In this document: positions 40,355 to 49,546 of the stretch, one piece after another
How the letters are laid out: each line of letters begins with the position of its first letter
Position numbering within the stretch: the first letter of the stretch is position 1
NCBI GenBank assembly: GCA_944354035.1
Contig: CALVPS010000009.1
Span: forward strand, 1 to 55,932
DNA from: an uncultured Clostridia bacterium
Lineage (GTDB): Bacteria; Bacillota; Clostridia; Christensenellales; Borkfalkiaceae
Length of the DNA: 55,932 bases
Reading direction: 5' to 3'
Program-made: the position numbers and the translations under genes
Notes under the pieces: model-generated
Database searches by the model: none
Told to the model about the DNA's origin: nothing
Seen by the model: the letters and a program-made list of their open reading frames with translations, nothing else

Positions 40355-42401
40355 CGGACGCCTCCTTTTTCAGCTTTACTTTATCCATAAACGGATCCGC
40401 CTTGTTGAAGTTGGCGTTCCGGTTCAAAAACTCCTTGCGCCCCTCCACGCGGTCGCCCATCAGCGTGGTGATCATATCCTCCGCCGCCGCGGCGTCCTCT
40501 ATCGTCACCTGCGTCAGGTTGCGACGCATGGGGTCCATCGTCGTCTTCCACAACTGTTCGGCGCTCATTTCCCCCAGTCCCTTGTAGCGCTGGACAAGAT
40601 ACCCGCGGCCCACCTTTTCGATCTTTTCGGCCAGCTCCTTGTCGTCGTAGGCGTACTCCTCGGCGCTGCCGTTCTGCTTATACACCTTATACAGCGGCGG
40701 CATGCCGATATATACGTGCCCCGCGTTGACCAACGGGCGCATATAACGGAAAAAGAAGGTGAGCAAAATACAGCGGATGTGAAAGCCGTCTTGGTCGGCA
40801 TCGGACAGGATGATGACCTTATGGTAGTTGAGTTTATCCAGGTTGAAATCGTTCCCCACCCCTGCGCCGAGCGCCGAGATGATGGTGCGGATCTCCTCGT
40901 TGGCAAGCACCTGATCGAGCCGCTTTTTTTCGACGTTCAGCGGCTTCCCGCGCAGGGGCAGAATGGACTGGAACTGCCGGATGCGCGCCTGCTTTGCCGT
41001 ACCGCCGGCCGAATCGCCCTCTACGATGAACAGTTCGTTCAGCTCGGCCTTGCGCCCCGAACAGGCGGCAAGTTTACCCACCAGCGTAAGCGAATCGATG
41101 CTGTTTTTGGCACGGGCAGTATCTTTGGCCTGACGGGCGGCGATCCTTACGCGCGCCGCGCCCTGCGCCTTTTTAATGATCTCTTCAAATATCTTTTTGT
41201 TCTTTGCGTCGGCCGCCAGGGCGCGCAGCCCCTCTACCACGCAGCTCTCCACGGGGGAACGCGCCTCGGGGTTGCCCAGCTTGGTCTTGGTCTGCCCCTC
41301 GAACTGCACGTTCTTCATTTTTACCGACAGCACCGCCGTAAGCCCCTCGCGGAAGTCCTCGCCCAAAAAGTTGGCGTCCTTTTCTTTGATCAGCTTGTTG
41401 TCGCGCGCGTAGTCGTTGAGCATGCGCGTAATGCCGCCGCGGAAACCCATTTCGTGAAAGCCGCCCTCCGGCGTAGGGATATTGTTGACAAACGAAAACA
41501 GGTTTTCGGTAAATTCGCCCGTGTGCTGTATGGCAAACTCCACATGGATGCCGTCTCGTTCGCCCTTATAGTACAGCGGCTGCGCGTACAGCCTGTTCTT
41601 ACCTTCATTTAAATAGGATACAAAGTCGGCGATACCGCCCCGATAACAAAAGGTGACGGAATAGGGCTGCGTCGCCCCTATAAGATCGAGCTGACGAGCC
41701 CCCTCGTCCTCCTCGTCGTCGGAAAACTCGTTGGCGGTGATGCGCTCGTCGGTGAGGGTGATGGTGAGCCCCTTGTTGAGGAAGGCAAGTTCCTTTAAGC
41801 GGTGCGAAACGGTGGAGAGTTGGAACTGCACCGAGGAGAATACCGTATCGTCCGGCAAAAAGTGCACCAGCGTTCCGTGCTTTTGTCCGCACGAACCCGT
41901 CTTTTTTAAAGGTTCTACGGGCACGCCCGATTCCACCTTCTGCTTTTGTTCGTCGTAATAGGAGCGGAACTGCATCTCCCACGCGCTGCCGTCCTTGCAC
42001 ACCCGCACTTTCAGCCATTTGGAGAGCGCGTTGGTGACCGAAGCGCCCACGCCGTGCAGGCCGCCCGAAAACGAATAATTGTGCTCGTCAAACTTTCCGC
42101 CCGCATGCAGCTGCGTAAACACGACCTGCACGCCCGACACTTTGGTTTTAGGGTGGATGTCGGTGGGAATGCCGCGGCCGTCGTCCTCCACCGAAACGCT
42201 CCCGTCCTTATAGATGCGCACGTCGATACGGCTTGCGTAGCCGTTGGCCGCCTCGTCTACGGCGTTGTCTACGATCTCCCACAAAATATGATGCAGCCCC
42301 TTTGTCCCGGTGGAGCCGATATACATGCCCGGGCGCAGCCGGACCGCGTCCAGCCCCTCGAGAATGGTGATGTCGCCGGCATCGTAATGATTTTCCGCCA
42401 T
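40344..42401 (-). CDS. Type IIA topoisomerase subunit B (ParE/GyrB)
   Basis: 685 residues. GHKL ATPase: [44 protein letters not shown]. Transducer and TOPRIM domain: [35 protein letters not shown]-terminal [14 protein letters not shown]. Length and lack of the large enterobacterial insert fit Gram-positive enzymes. GAGGTAGC before the ATG and a TTGCTC-N17-TATAAT promoter (42435-42463). Confidence 0.93.
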   Translation of the reverse strand: MAENHYDAGDITILEGLDAVRLRPGMYIGSTGTKGLHHILWEIVDNAVDEAANGYASRIDVRIYKDGSVSVEDDGRGIPTDIHPKTKVSGVQVVFTQLHAGGKFDEHNYSFSGGLHGVGASVTNALSKWLKVRVCKDGSAWEMQFRSYYDEQKQKVESGVPVEPLKKTGSCGQKHGTLVHFLPDDTVFSSVQFQLSTVSHRLKELAFLNKGLTITLTDERITANEFSDDEEDEGARQLDLIGATQPYSVTFCYRGGIADFVSYLNEGKNRLYAQPLYYKGERDGIHVEFAIQHTGEFTENLFSFVNNIPTPEGGFHEMGFRGGITRMLNDYARDNKLIKEKDANFLGEDFREGLTAVLSVKMKNVQFEGQTKTKLGNPEARSPVESCVVEGLRALAADAKNKKIFEEIIKKAQGAARVRIAARQAKDTARAKNSIDSLTLVGKLAACSGRKAELNELFIVEGDSAGGTAKQARIRQFQSILPLRGKPLNVEKKRLDQVLANEEIRTIISALGAGVGNDFNLDKLNYHKVIILSDADQDGFHIRCILLTFFFRYMRPLVNAGHVYIGMPPLYKVYKQNGSAEEYAYDDKELAEKIEKVGRGYLVQRYKGLGEMSAEQLWKTTMDPMRRNLTQVTIEDAAAAEDMITTLMGDRVEGRKEFLNRNANFNKADPFMDKVKLKKEASDEA

Positions 42402-42434
42402 AGCTACCTCGTAAAAATGTGCATGATTTTTTTT

Positions 42435-42463
42435 ATTATACCATATATTGTGATTTTGAGCAA
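42435..42463 (-). promoter_or_regulatory. Promoter of the topoisomerase operon
   Basis: Minus strand TTGCTC (42458-42463), 17-bp spacer, TATAAT (42435-42440). Confidence 0.75.
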
Positions 42464-42500
42464 CCTTTTTAAAAACGAACGTGCGATCTTTGCAAACAAA

Positions 42501-42537
42501 AAACCGCCCGTTTTGTTATAAAAAACAAAACGGGCGG
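42501..42537 (-). terminator. Second of two terminators after the 112-residue gene
   Basis: Perfect 14-bp stem CCGCCCGTTTTGTT with AACAAAACGGGCGG, then TTTTTTGTTT on the minus strand. Confidence 0.88.
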
Positions 42538-42566
42538 ACGACATGCGGACGAATGCCGCGGCCGCA

Positions 42567-42593
42567 AAAAAACGGACCCCGGCGGGATCCGTT
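42567..42593 (-). terminator. First terminator after the 112-residue gene
   Basis: Minus strand AAACGGA...TCCGTTT followed by TTTT, 20 bp after the stop codon. Confidence 0.75.
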
Positions 42594-42613
42594 TCCTGCG
42601 CATACTGTCCCGC

Positions 42614-42952
42614 TCAGGCGGGGATAAGGCCGGTGAGATAGTCGCGTACATCGGGAAAGAACATAAAGATGACGCACAGCGCGATGATCGCGGCAAAGAG
42701 GATAAACAAAATGAGATTGCGTTTGATCATTGCCTCGATGCCGACGACCGCAACCAACAGAAACACACCGTAGAAGAAAATATACCACAACACGCGACAA
42801 AAGGTCTCCAGCCCCTCCGACCCGGAGAGGAAGTCGAACTCCGCATTCAGCAGCAATACGGCGAGCACCAACACCAATAAGACCGCAAGGATCTCGCCGA
42901 TAATGTCGAATACCTTTGAAATCCCCTGCTTCCAAGGAGCGATTTTACCCAT
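42614..42952 (-). CDS. Small membrane protein, unknown
   Basis: 112 residues with three membrane helices (about 16-37, 52-72, 78-100). Starts MGKIAPWKQGISKVFDIIGE after GGAGGTAAAAT. Perfect promoter TTGACA-N17-TATAAT at 42980-43008 and double terminator behind it, so it is a well-expressed single-gene unit. No family recognised. Confidence 0.75.
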   Translation of the reverse strand: MGKIAPWKQGISKVFDIIGEILAVLLVLVLAVLLLNAEFDFLSGSEGLETFCRVLWYIFFYGVFLLVAVVGIEAMIKRNLILFILFAAIIALCVIFMFFPDVRDYLTGLIPA

Positions 42953-42979
42953 ATTTTACCTCCGAACATTGTTACGGAT

Positions 42980-43008
42980 ATTATACCGCGGCCTTGCGTC
43001 GTTGTCAA
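42980..43008 (-). promoter_or_regulatory. Consensus promoter of the 112-residue gene
   Basis: Minus strand TTGACA (43003-43008), 17-bp spacer, TATAAT (42980-42985). Confidence 0.88.
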
Positions 43009-43383
43009 GCGCCGCAAAAAAATTTATCGCCGCAACGCCCGTGCGGTCCGCGTTTCCCGATCCGACCCCTCCGCCCCAGTCTCCCCTCGATCTCCTTGCG
43101 GAGCGTTAAGGAGAACAAAAAGTGGCCCGGACGGTCCTTAAAATCTTCGGCGCCGCGAAACGACGGCCGAACCGCTCCCCCGCGCCGATCCGGCAAACGC
43201 GCCGCACGCATCTTGCCCCCTAATACTTGTTTTCGGGGGGCGAACGCATATGTGTCGTGGAGATTACACGGGGATATGCGCCAAAGCCCACGGTTTCCGA
43301 TCCCCGCCCCCTGCCGAAACACCCCCTTAACGCTCTTTCGGGGCGGAAAGTGGCAAACAACGTCGGTATTAAAAGAGCGTCAT
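43009..43383. other. Intergenic gap, one hairpin
   Basis: No credible gene. A C6/G6 hairpin near 43214-43241 (GCCCCC...GGGGGC) is the only structure seen. Confidence 0.45.
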
Positions 43384-43421
43384 AAAAAACGAGGGAAGCG
43401 GCAAAGCGCCTTCCCTCGCGA
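43384..43421 (-). terminator. Terminator of the citrate synthase-like operon
   Basis: Minus strand CGAGGGAAGGCG paired with CGCTTCCCTCG, then TTTTTTATG. Confidence 0.88.
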
Positions 43422-43458
43422 TCGCGGCATTGTTTTTACGCGGACGGACGGGTACGTC

Positions 43459-44139
43459 CTACTTTTTTTTCCGAAACACCGCGGGATCGTTTAAGGCGTC
43501 GTCCGCTTCGCCGTCCTTCCCCTTCGGTTCCGGCGCGGGCAAAGCACTTCCCTCCTCGGAGGACTTTGCCGTCGCGTCATACACCTCTTCGCGCACAAAA
43601 AACAGCCCGGCGCGGTACAAAAACACCCATTCCGCCGCACAGACAGCGCAGGCAAACGCGCCCGCCGTTACGACGCAGTTGACGGAATCGCCGAAAAAGG
43701 GCGCAAAGTAATTGACGACAAGCAGGATCCCGAGCGCGGCATACAGGGCGGCAAACACGATGCGGGCGGGCCAGATGCGCTCGGTGCGGCGCAGGGCAAC
43801 CCCCTCCAGCACACAGAACAGGGCGTACAGGCAGGCGAGCGCGCCGCAGGCAAGCCCCAGCACCGTCCACGGGAGCGCGTTGTACTCCATAAACATCCAT
43901 ACGGAGACGGCGACCTGTCCCGCGCCGATCAGCACGCCCGCAATGTTCTGCGAAGCATTGATAAAGTATCCCGCTACGGCGGCGATACCGGAGAGCAAAA
44001 ACACAACGGCCACGGCGATCACCATGGGAATGGGCGCGGCGTCGGCGCAGCACAGCAAAATCCCCGCGATGCCCGTGAGCGTTGCCGGAACGGCGACATG
44101 CCAACGAAAGATGCGCTTGGTTTGACGAATTTTCGGCAT
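43459..44139 (-). CDS. Polytopic membrane protein, unknown
   Basis: 226 residues, about six membrane helices between residues 14 and 175, then a hydrophilic acidic tail (EEVYDATAKSSEEGSALPAP and onward). Starts 26 bp after the citrate synthase-like gene with GGAGGAAA, so it is the second gene of that operon. Resembles small DUF308-like helical-pair proteins only loosely. Unknown function. Confidence 0.7.
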   Translation of the reverse strand: MPKIRQTKRIFRWHVAVPATLTGIAGILLCCADAAPIPMVIAVAVVFLLSGIAAVAGYFINASQNIAGVLIGAGQVAVSVWMFMEYNALPWTVLGLACGALACLYALFCVLEGVALRRTERIWPARIVFAALYAALGILLVVNYFAPFFGDSVNCVVTAGAFACAVCAAEWVFLYRAGLFFVREEVYDATAKSSEEGSALPAPEPKGKDGEADDALNDPAVFRKKK

Positions 44140-44165
44140 AATATTTCCTCCGATAAACGGTGCGG

Positions 44166-45557
44166 TCAGAGACTGAAGGCCTCTAACGCGCGGATGCGGT
44201 GCGAATCGATGCTGTAGATCATATTCACCAGCTCGTCGTCACCGAACGAACTGTTGCGCCCCTCCTCGTACTCGGCATCGATACGAGCCTTCATGGCAAC
44301 CACCAGGGGATCGTGTTTATCCACCTTGTGCTCGTCGGGCAGCTTGTAGTAATCGTTGATCCAGAAGGCGATCCCTGCAAGGCCGCTGGTCTTGTTGACG
44401 GAGACGCGCGCCGGGCGGTTCAAAATTTTTGCGGTATCGAAGATATTGTAGATCTCCTCGTCCTTCAGCAGACCGTCGGCGTGGATGCCCGCGCGCGTGG
44501 AGTTGAAGGCGCGCCCCACAAAGGGCGTTTTGGGCGGGATATTGTAGCCGATCTCCCGCTCGAAATAATCGGCGATCTCGGTAATGGCGGTAAAATCCAT
44601 GCCGTCCATGGTGCCGCGGAAAGAGGCGTATTCCACCGCCATGGCCTCCAGCGGACAATTGCCCGTGCGTTCGCCGATGCCCAAAAGCGAACAGTTCACC
44701 GCCGACGCGCCGTACAGCCACGCCGTGGAGGCATTGGATACCGCTTTATAAAAGTCGTTATGGCCGTGCCACTCCAGCAATTCGTGCGGCACGCCCGCAT
44801 AATGATACAGGCCGTATACAATGCCCTGCACGCTGCGGGGAAGGGAGGTCCCCGGGAAGGACACGCCAAAGCCCATGGTATCGCACATGCGGATCTTTAC
44901 GGGGATGCCGCTCTCCTGGGAAAGGCGCATGAGCTCGGCCGCAAAGGGCACCACAAACCCGTAAAAGCTTGCGCGCGTGATGTCTTCGAAGTGGCAGCGC
45001 GGACGGATCCCGTGCGCCAGGGCGCTTTTTACGATACCCAGGTACTGATCGAGCGCCTGACGTCGGGTGAGGCGCATCTTTTTAAAGATGTGATAATCGG
45101 AGCAGCTGACGAGGATGCCCGTCTCCGCCACCCCCATCTCCTTTACCAGCTCAAAATCCTTTTCGTTGGCGCGGATCCACGTGGTGATCTCGGGGAAGCG
45201 CAGCCCCGTCTCCCGACAGGCACGCAGCGCCTGCCGGTCTTTTTGAGAATAAATAAAAAACTCCGATTGACGCACCAGTCCCTTGGGCCCGCCCAGCCGC
45301 GACATCAGGCGATACAGATCGACGATCTGTTTTACGGTGAAGGGCGAGGTAGACTGCTGCCCGTCGCGGAAGGTGGTATCGGTCATCCATATCTCGTCGG
45401 GCATGCAGATGGGGACGTGGCGGTTGTTGAACGCGATCTTGGGAATGCTTTCGTAATCGAACATTTCGCGGAACAGCTGCGGCTCTTTTACGTCCTGCAA
45501 ATCGTAGTGGTAAATGGTATCTTCCAACAGATTGGAACGATTGTTGTAATAGATCAT
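44166..45557 (-). CDS. (Re)-citrate synthase-like DRE-TIM enzyme
   Basis: 463 residues of the isopropylmalate/homocitrate synthase superfamily. TDTTFRDGQQ (about 59-68) gives the catalytic Arg-Asp of the DRE-TIM barrel, CHFEDITRASFYGFVVPF the second strand, EWHGHNDFYKAVSNA the HxH metal site, GERTGNCPLE the next loop. The N-terminal extension (PKIAFNNRHVPICMPDEIWM) and absence of a LeuA regulatory domain match the clostridial (Re)-citrate synthase described in Clostridium kluyveri. Condenses acetyl-CoA with oxaloacetate if so; homocitrate-like products are the alternative. GGAGGATC site; promoter 45603-45631. Confidence 0.8.
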   Translation of the reverse strand: MIYYNNRSNLLEDTIYHYDLQDVKEPQLFREMFDYESIPKIAFNNRHVPICMPDEIWMTDTTFRDGQQSTSPFTVKQIVDLYRLMSRLGGPKGLVRQSEFFIYSQKDRQALRACRETGLRFPEITTWIRANEKDFELVKEMGVAETGILVSCSDYHIFKKMRLTRRQALDQYLGIVKSALAHGIRPRCHFEDITRASFYGFVVPFAAELMRLSQESGIPVKIRMCDTMGFGVSFPGTSLPRSVQGIVYGLYHYAGVPHELLEWHGHNDFYKAVSNASTAWLYGASAVNCSLLGIGERTGNCPLEAMAVEYASFRGTMDGMDFTAITEIADYFEREIGYNIPPKTPFVGRAFNSTRAGIHADGLLKDEEIYNIFDTAKILNRPARVSVNKTSGLAGIAFWINDYYKLPDEHKVDKHDPLVVAMKARIDAEYEEGRNSSFGDDELVNMIYSIDSHRIRALEAFSL

Positions 45558-45602
45558 GGCGATCCTCCGGTGCGCGCCCGCGCTCTGCCGACGCTTCCCG
45601 TA

Positions 45603-45631
45603 ATTTTATCAAAAAAACGGCGCGCTGTCAA
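45603..45631 (-). promoter_or_regulatory. Promoter of the citrate synthase-like operon
   Basis: Minus strand TTGACA (45626-45631), 17-bp spacer, TAAAAT (45603-45608). Confidence 0.82.
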
Positions 45632-45760
45632 GCCGCTTGCCGCCCCGCCGCAAAATTCCGCCCGTCCAGCCGCGTCTTTTGCCGCCGCCCGCCGATTTTT
45701 TACGGGCGCCGCCCGCCGCTCCGCGCCGACGCAGCCGCCTTCGCCCGCGCCGCCGCGCAA

Positions 45761-45797
45761 CGGAAAAGGGAGACCCGTTCGGGGTCCCCCTTTTCCG
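45761..45797 (-). terminator. Terminator-like hairpin after the feo operon
   Basis: Long palindrome CGGAAAAGGG...CCCTTTTCCG with a small internal loop, just after the last feo gene; T-rich arm rather than a separate T tract. Confidence 0.6.
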
Positions 45798-45802
45798 AAG
45801 AT

Positions 45803-46006
45803 TTATGGAGATTGTCGTGTGTGCGTTTTACAGTCGGCGTCCCCTTTTTTGTCCCGATGCGACTTGCAGGCAGAGCAGCCATCGCAGCTTGAACAGCCGC
45901 AGTCGCAGCCGCCCTTGCCCTGCATGCGGCGGATCGCCTGCCATACGATGACGCCGATCACAAACAGCGCCGCCGCCACGATCAGCAGAATTTCCCACCA
46001 AGTCAT
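45803..46006 (-). CDS. FeoB-associated cysteine-rich membrane protein
   Basis: 67 residues: one membrane helix (about 5-25, EILLIVAAALFVIGVIVWQA), then GCDCGCSSCDGCSACKSH, the Cys-rich motif of the FeoB-associated family in Firmicutes. Starts 2 bp after feoB with AAGGAG. Probably helps ferrous iron uptake, perhaps by metal binding at the membrane; exact role unknown. Confidence 0.9.
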   Translation of the reverse strand: MTWWEILLIVAAALFVIGVIVWQAIRRMQGKGGCDCGCSSCDGCSACKSHRDKKGDADCKTHTRQSP

Positions 46007-46008
46007 AC

Positions 46009-48432
46009 TTACTCCTTATGCGCGGGCGGTTCCCCGGCGGTCCGATCTCCCTCGTCCGCCCCGGAGGCGGGATCCTGCGAAAGAGCAGCCTCCGCGGCAC
46101 CGTCGGCCGCGTCAACGCCTTCGGCCTCCACGCCGTCCGACGCCTCCTTTAACGGGTGCTTTTTGTTCCACAGCACAATGCCCGTGATCGCCGCCGCGAT
46201 GACCGCCGCAAAGATGAAGCAGGTCCACCACCACGAGCCGATCAGATAGATCATCGCCGAAACGAAGTACGAAGTGCACAGCCAGAACAGCAGCGTCCAC
46301 TTGAACTTGCCCTTGGGAAGTTCCGCCCTGGCCGTGGCGCACGCCGCAAAACAGGGGATGGTGAGCATGTTAAAGGCGATAAAGGCGATAAGCGCGGGTA
46401 TCCCGACTCCCGTTGCGCCGATCATGGCCGAAACTTCGCTTATGCCCTCTTCGGTGGCGATAAAGCCGCCCGCGATGGTAGAGGCCAAAGTGCCGAAGGT
46501 GGCAATGACGTTTTCTTTTGCAACGAGACCCGTAATGGCGGCCACCGCAAATACCCAACCGTTGCTGCCCAGCTGCGAGCCGAAGCCCAGCGGCGTAAAC
46601 AGCGGCTGGATCAGCATGCCCAACCCGCCGAGGATGCTCTCGTCCATGCGGAAGTTGGCCGTGATCTCTTCGCCGTCCACCACGCGGGTCTCCACCAAAA
46701 ATTCCCAACGGAAACTGAAGCTGGAGAAAAACCAAATGACGATGGTAGAGGCAAGGATGATGGTAAACGCCTTTTTGATGTAGTGCTTGGTCTTATCCCA
46801 CAGATGGATCATCAGCGAGGAAAACCGCGGCGCATGGTAGGCGGGAAGCTCCATAATAAAGGGCGGAACTTCGCCGCGCATGGTGGTAGAGCGCATCAAA
46901 ATGACGGTGACAATGGCCGTGCAGATCCCCAAAAGGTACATGCACATGGTGATCACGTCGGCATTCCCCACGCCGAACGACGCCACGATCGCCCCGGCGA
47001 CCGCCGTTAAAATGGGCAGTTTCGCGCCGCACGAAAAGAAGGGAATGACGCGAACGGTGGAAGTACGTTCTCTCTCGTCTGCAAGGGTACGGGTATTGAT
47101 CATGGCGGGCAGAGAGCAGCCGAATCCCATGACCATGGGCATGAACGCCCTGCCCGAGAGCCCGAATCTGCGGAAGATACGGTCGAGGATAAAGGCGATA
47201 CGCGCCATATAGCCCGAATCTTCCAAAATCGAAAAGAACAAAAACAGCGTAAGGATCTGCGGAATAAAACCCAGCACGGCAAACACGCCGCCCAGCACGC
47301 CGTCGATCACAAAGCTCCCCACCCAGCCGGGCGCATTGGCGCAGGCCATTTCGGCCAGTACGTTGATCCATTCCAGCACCCAGTTCAGTAGGTTTGTGAG
47401 GATCACGCCCGGCGAGAATACCGCGCCGTCGTAAAAGCAGGCCAACAGCGTTACGCCGCCGTTTTCCATATCCATGCCCAGCTCTTCCAGCGTGGGCAGC
47501 CCCTTGGCCATGGCGCTGATATAAAACAGATCCTCCGCGAAGGTCAGATGGAATATGGCGAACAGAATAACGATGAAAATAGGGATCCCGAAGATACGGT
47601 GCGTGAGGATCCGGTCCGCACGATCGCTTGCGGAGAGTTTTTCGCCCCCCGCATTTTTCCTTTTATATGCGTGCGAATAGTTGGCGGAAATGTACTTATA
47701 GCGCGCGTCCGCCACCACCGCCTCGAGGTCGGTCCCGAAAATATCGTCTTTAAAGGTGGCCTTGAACTCGTCCACCATCTTAACGAGCTCGGGATGCATA
47801 TTGGTCTCGATCTCGTCCATTTCCGAAAGTTTGACCGCGTGGAAGAGCGGCGCTCCCACGCCCTGCGCGCGCAGAGCGATGTTGACATCCTGCACCAAAT
47901 GCGCTACGGGCGAATTTTTTAACACGGTGACCCCCTCGCGCGGGGTGTTCGATACGGAGATCGCGCGGTCCATCAGCTCTTTGATGCCCGTTCCGCGCAG
48001 CGCGGAAATTTGTACCACGGGTACGCCGATCTTTTCTTCCAGCAGTTTGGCGTCGACGGAGTCGCCCGCCTTTTGCACCTCGTCCATCATGTTCAGCGCG
48101 ATCACGATGGGGACGTCGATCTCCATCAGCTGCGTCGTAAGGTAAAGGTTGCGCTCCAGGTTGGTCGCGTCGACAATGTTGATGACGCAGGCGGGACGCT
48201 CGTCGAGAATAAAATTGCGCGAGATCACCTCTTCCGGCGTATAGGGCGACAGCGAATAGATGCCGGGAAGATCTACGATCTCCACGGGCTCGACGCCCTT
48301 TTTGTACGTTCCCACCTTTTTATCGACCGTAACGCCCGGCCAGTTGCCCACGTACGCCGTAGACCCCGTAAGCAGGTTGAACAGCGTCGTCTTGCCGCAG
48401 TTGGGGTTGCCCGCCAATGCAAACCGCTTCAT
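46009..48432 (-). CDS. feoB: Ferrous iron transporter FeoB
   Basis: 807 residues. GTPase domain: G1 GNPNCGKTT (8-16), G2 region, G3 DLPGIYSL, G4 NMMD; helical GDI-like domain; then the membrane core with two Gate motifs (GFGCSLPAMINTRTLADERE; FFSCGAKLPIL) and a Val/Ala-rich acidic tail. ATG at 48432 overlaps the feoA stop (ATGA) with GGAGGTG upstream. Imports Fe(II) across the cytoplasmic membrane. The acidic C-terminal tail of about 40 residues is unusual. Confidence 0.96.
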   Translation of the reverse strand: MKRFALAGNPNCGKTTLFNLLTGSTAYVGNWPGVTVDKKVGTYKKGVEPVEIVDLPGIYSLSPYTPEEVISRNFILDERPACVINIVDATNLERNLYLTTQLMEIDVPIVIALNMMDEVQKAGDSVDAKLLEEKIGVPVVQISALRGTGIKELMDRAISVSNTPREGVTVLKNSPVAHLVQDVNIALRAQGVGAPLFHAVKLSEMDEIETNMHPELVKMVDEFKATFKDDIFGTDLEAVVADARYKYISANYSHAYKRKNAGGEKLSASDRADRILTHRIFGIPIFIVILFAIFHLTFAEDLFYISAMAKGLPTLEELGMDMENGGVTLLACFYDGAVFSPGVILTNLLNWVLEWINVLAEMACANAPGWVGSFVIDGVLGGVFAVLGFIPQILTLFLFFSILEDSGYMARIAFILDRIFRRFGLSGRAFMPMVMGFGCSLPAMINTRTLADERERTSTVRVIPFFSCGAKLPILTAVAGAIVASFGVGNADVITMCMYLLGICTAIVTVILMRSTTMRGEVPPFIMELPAYHAPRFSSLMIHLWDKTKHYIKKAFTIILASTIVIWFFSSFSFRWEFLVETRVVDGEEITANFRMDESILGGLGMLIQPLFTPLGFGSQLGSNGWVFAVAAITGLVAKENVIATFGTLASTIAGGFIATEEGISEVSAMIGATGVGIPALIAFIAFNMLTIPCFAACATARAELPKGKFKWTLLFWLCTSYFVSAMIYLIGSWWWTCFIFAAVIAAAITGIVLWNKKHPLKEASDGVEAEGVDAADGAAEAALSQDPASGADEGDRTAGEPPAHKE

Positions 48433-48662
48433 TTTTTCACCTCCGCCGTAACGCATGCCGCCTCGGACTTGCGAAGCGTCAGTTCGTAGCCGCGCAGGGT
48501 GATTTCGATGGGATCGCCCAGCGGAGCCTTTTTGCGCATGAACACGTCCGCACCGGGCGTAACGCCCATATCGAACAACCTGCGACGGATGCGCCCCTCC
48601 CCCGCGACAGCGACGATGACGCCCTTTTCGCCGGGAGCAAACTCTTCCAACGTCTTTTTCAT
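48429..48662 (-). CDS. feoA: FeoA protein, second copy
   Basis: 77-residue SH3-like protein: MKKTLEEFAPGEKGVIVAVA, RRRLFDMGVTPGADVFMRKK, DPIEITLRGYELTLRKSEA. Coupled to feoB by ATGA overlap. GGAGG lies 15 bases upstream of this ATG, a little far; an in-frame TTG at 48692 is the other option. Acts with FeoB. Confidence 0.9.
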   Translation of the reverse strand: MKKTLEEFAPGEKGVIVAVAGEGRIRRRLFDMGVTPGADVFMRKKAPLGDPIEITLRGYELTLRKSEAACVTAEVKK

Positions 48663-48799
48663 TGCCTTTTTTATGTACCTCCGAACAGACAATCGATTTT
48701 AGATAGGACCGCGACGTTTTTCAGGGCGCGGCGCTTTTCGGAACATGCCGTTTACCGTTGCGGCGCTCTTATGCGCGCGGCGACCGAACGGCCGCCCTG

Positions 48800-49012
48800 T
48801 TACGCCACATAAATATGCGCGGCCAGGTTGCGGTCCAGGGCCAGCCGTCCCTCTTTTACGCGGCAGACGGTACTGCCCCCCGCCGAAGAGAGCACGGTGA
48901 TCACCGCGTCGACCAGCAGCCCGAGATTGGCCAAATGTTTTTTCGTCTTTTCGTCCGCGACGATTTTTACAATGCGCACTTCGCGCCCCACGGGCGCCAA
49001 TACCAACGGCAT
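48800..49012 (-). CDS. feoA: FeoA protein, first copy
   Basis: 70 residues: MPLVLAPVGREVRIVKIVAD, HLANLGLLVDAVITVLSSAG, GRLALDRNLAAHIYV. Same SH3-like fold as the second FeoA; the two differ clearly, so likely have different roles. Start at 49012 with GGAAGGAG. First gene of the operon under the palindromic operators; 138 bp before the second copy. Confidence 0.88.
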   Translation of the reverse strand: MPLVLAPVGREVRIVKIVADEKTKKHLANLGLLVDAVITVLSSAGGSTVCRVKEGRLALDRNLAAHIYVA

Positions 49013-49045
49013 ATCCGCTCTCCTTCCCGCCGCCGGGCGACGGTA

Positions 49046-49205
49046 GTTCGCAACCGCGAACCTGTTGACTGAAATCATGTTCGCAAAAGCGAACAAATAA
49101 AGAAAACGACGTTCGCTTCGGCGAACTATATACAGTTTATCACAAAGCATGCGGCCTGTCAACCGTTTGAAGATACTTTTTTAAAAAAAGTTCGCATTGG
49201 CTAAC
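49046..49205 (-). promoter_or_regulatory. feo promoter with four operator palindromes
   Basis: Promoter (minus): TTGACA (49157-49162), 17-bp spacer, TAAACT (49134-49139). Palindromes of the form GTTCGC-N4-GCGAAC: 49046-49061 (AACC), 49079-49094 (AAAA), 49111-49126 (TTCG, at the transcription start) and 49190-49205 (GTTCGC-ATTG-GCTAAC, upstream of -35). The first three are 33 and 32 bp apart, three helix turns. Likely sites for a DtxR/MntR-type or other iron repressor; none is encoded in the window. Confidence 0.85.
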
Positions 49206-49445
49206 TAAATTTTTTCTTCCCCGCCACGCGCCCGGATTACGATCGAAAATTTCCGCGTCCACACTTTTTCCGCGGCAGCGCCCGGCAACCGCAGACCGGC
49301 GTCCTTTGCCGCCCCTTCCGTTCAACAAAGATGCGCACACACATGCGCGGCCCGCGTGCCCGCACCTTGCACCCGCCTGCCCGGATGACGACGCGCCGAT
49401 GGCCCCGATGGGGAATATTATGTCACGCATACGACCGAAAATGAC
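49206..49445. other. Intergenic gap, nothing identified
   Basis: No credible gene or further operator. Confidence 0.4.
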
Positions 49446-49473
49446 AAAAATGCGGCAAAATTGCCGCATTTTT
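49446..49473. terminator. Bidirectional terminator
   Basis: AAAAATGCGGCAA with TTGCCGCATTTTT, perfect 13-bp stem; 73 bp after the ATP-grasp stop. Confidence 0.9.
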
Positions 49474-49546
49474 CTTTAAAATCGACCCATTTTTTTCCGT
49501 TGGCGTACACAAACGATCATATTGCTATGTTGCGCATAATACTTGA

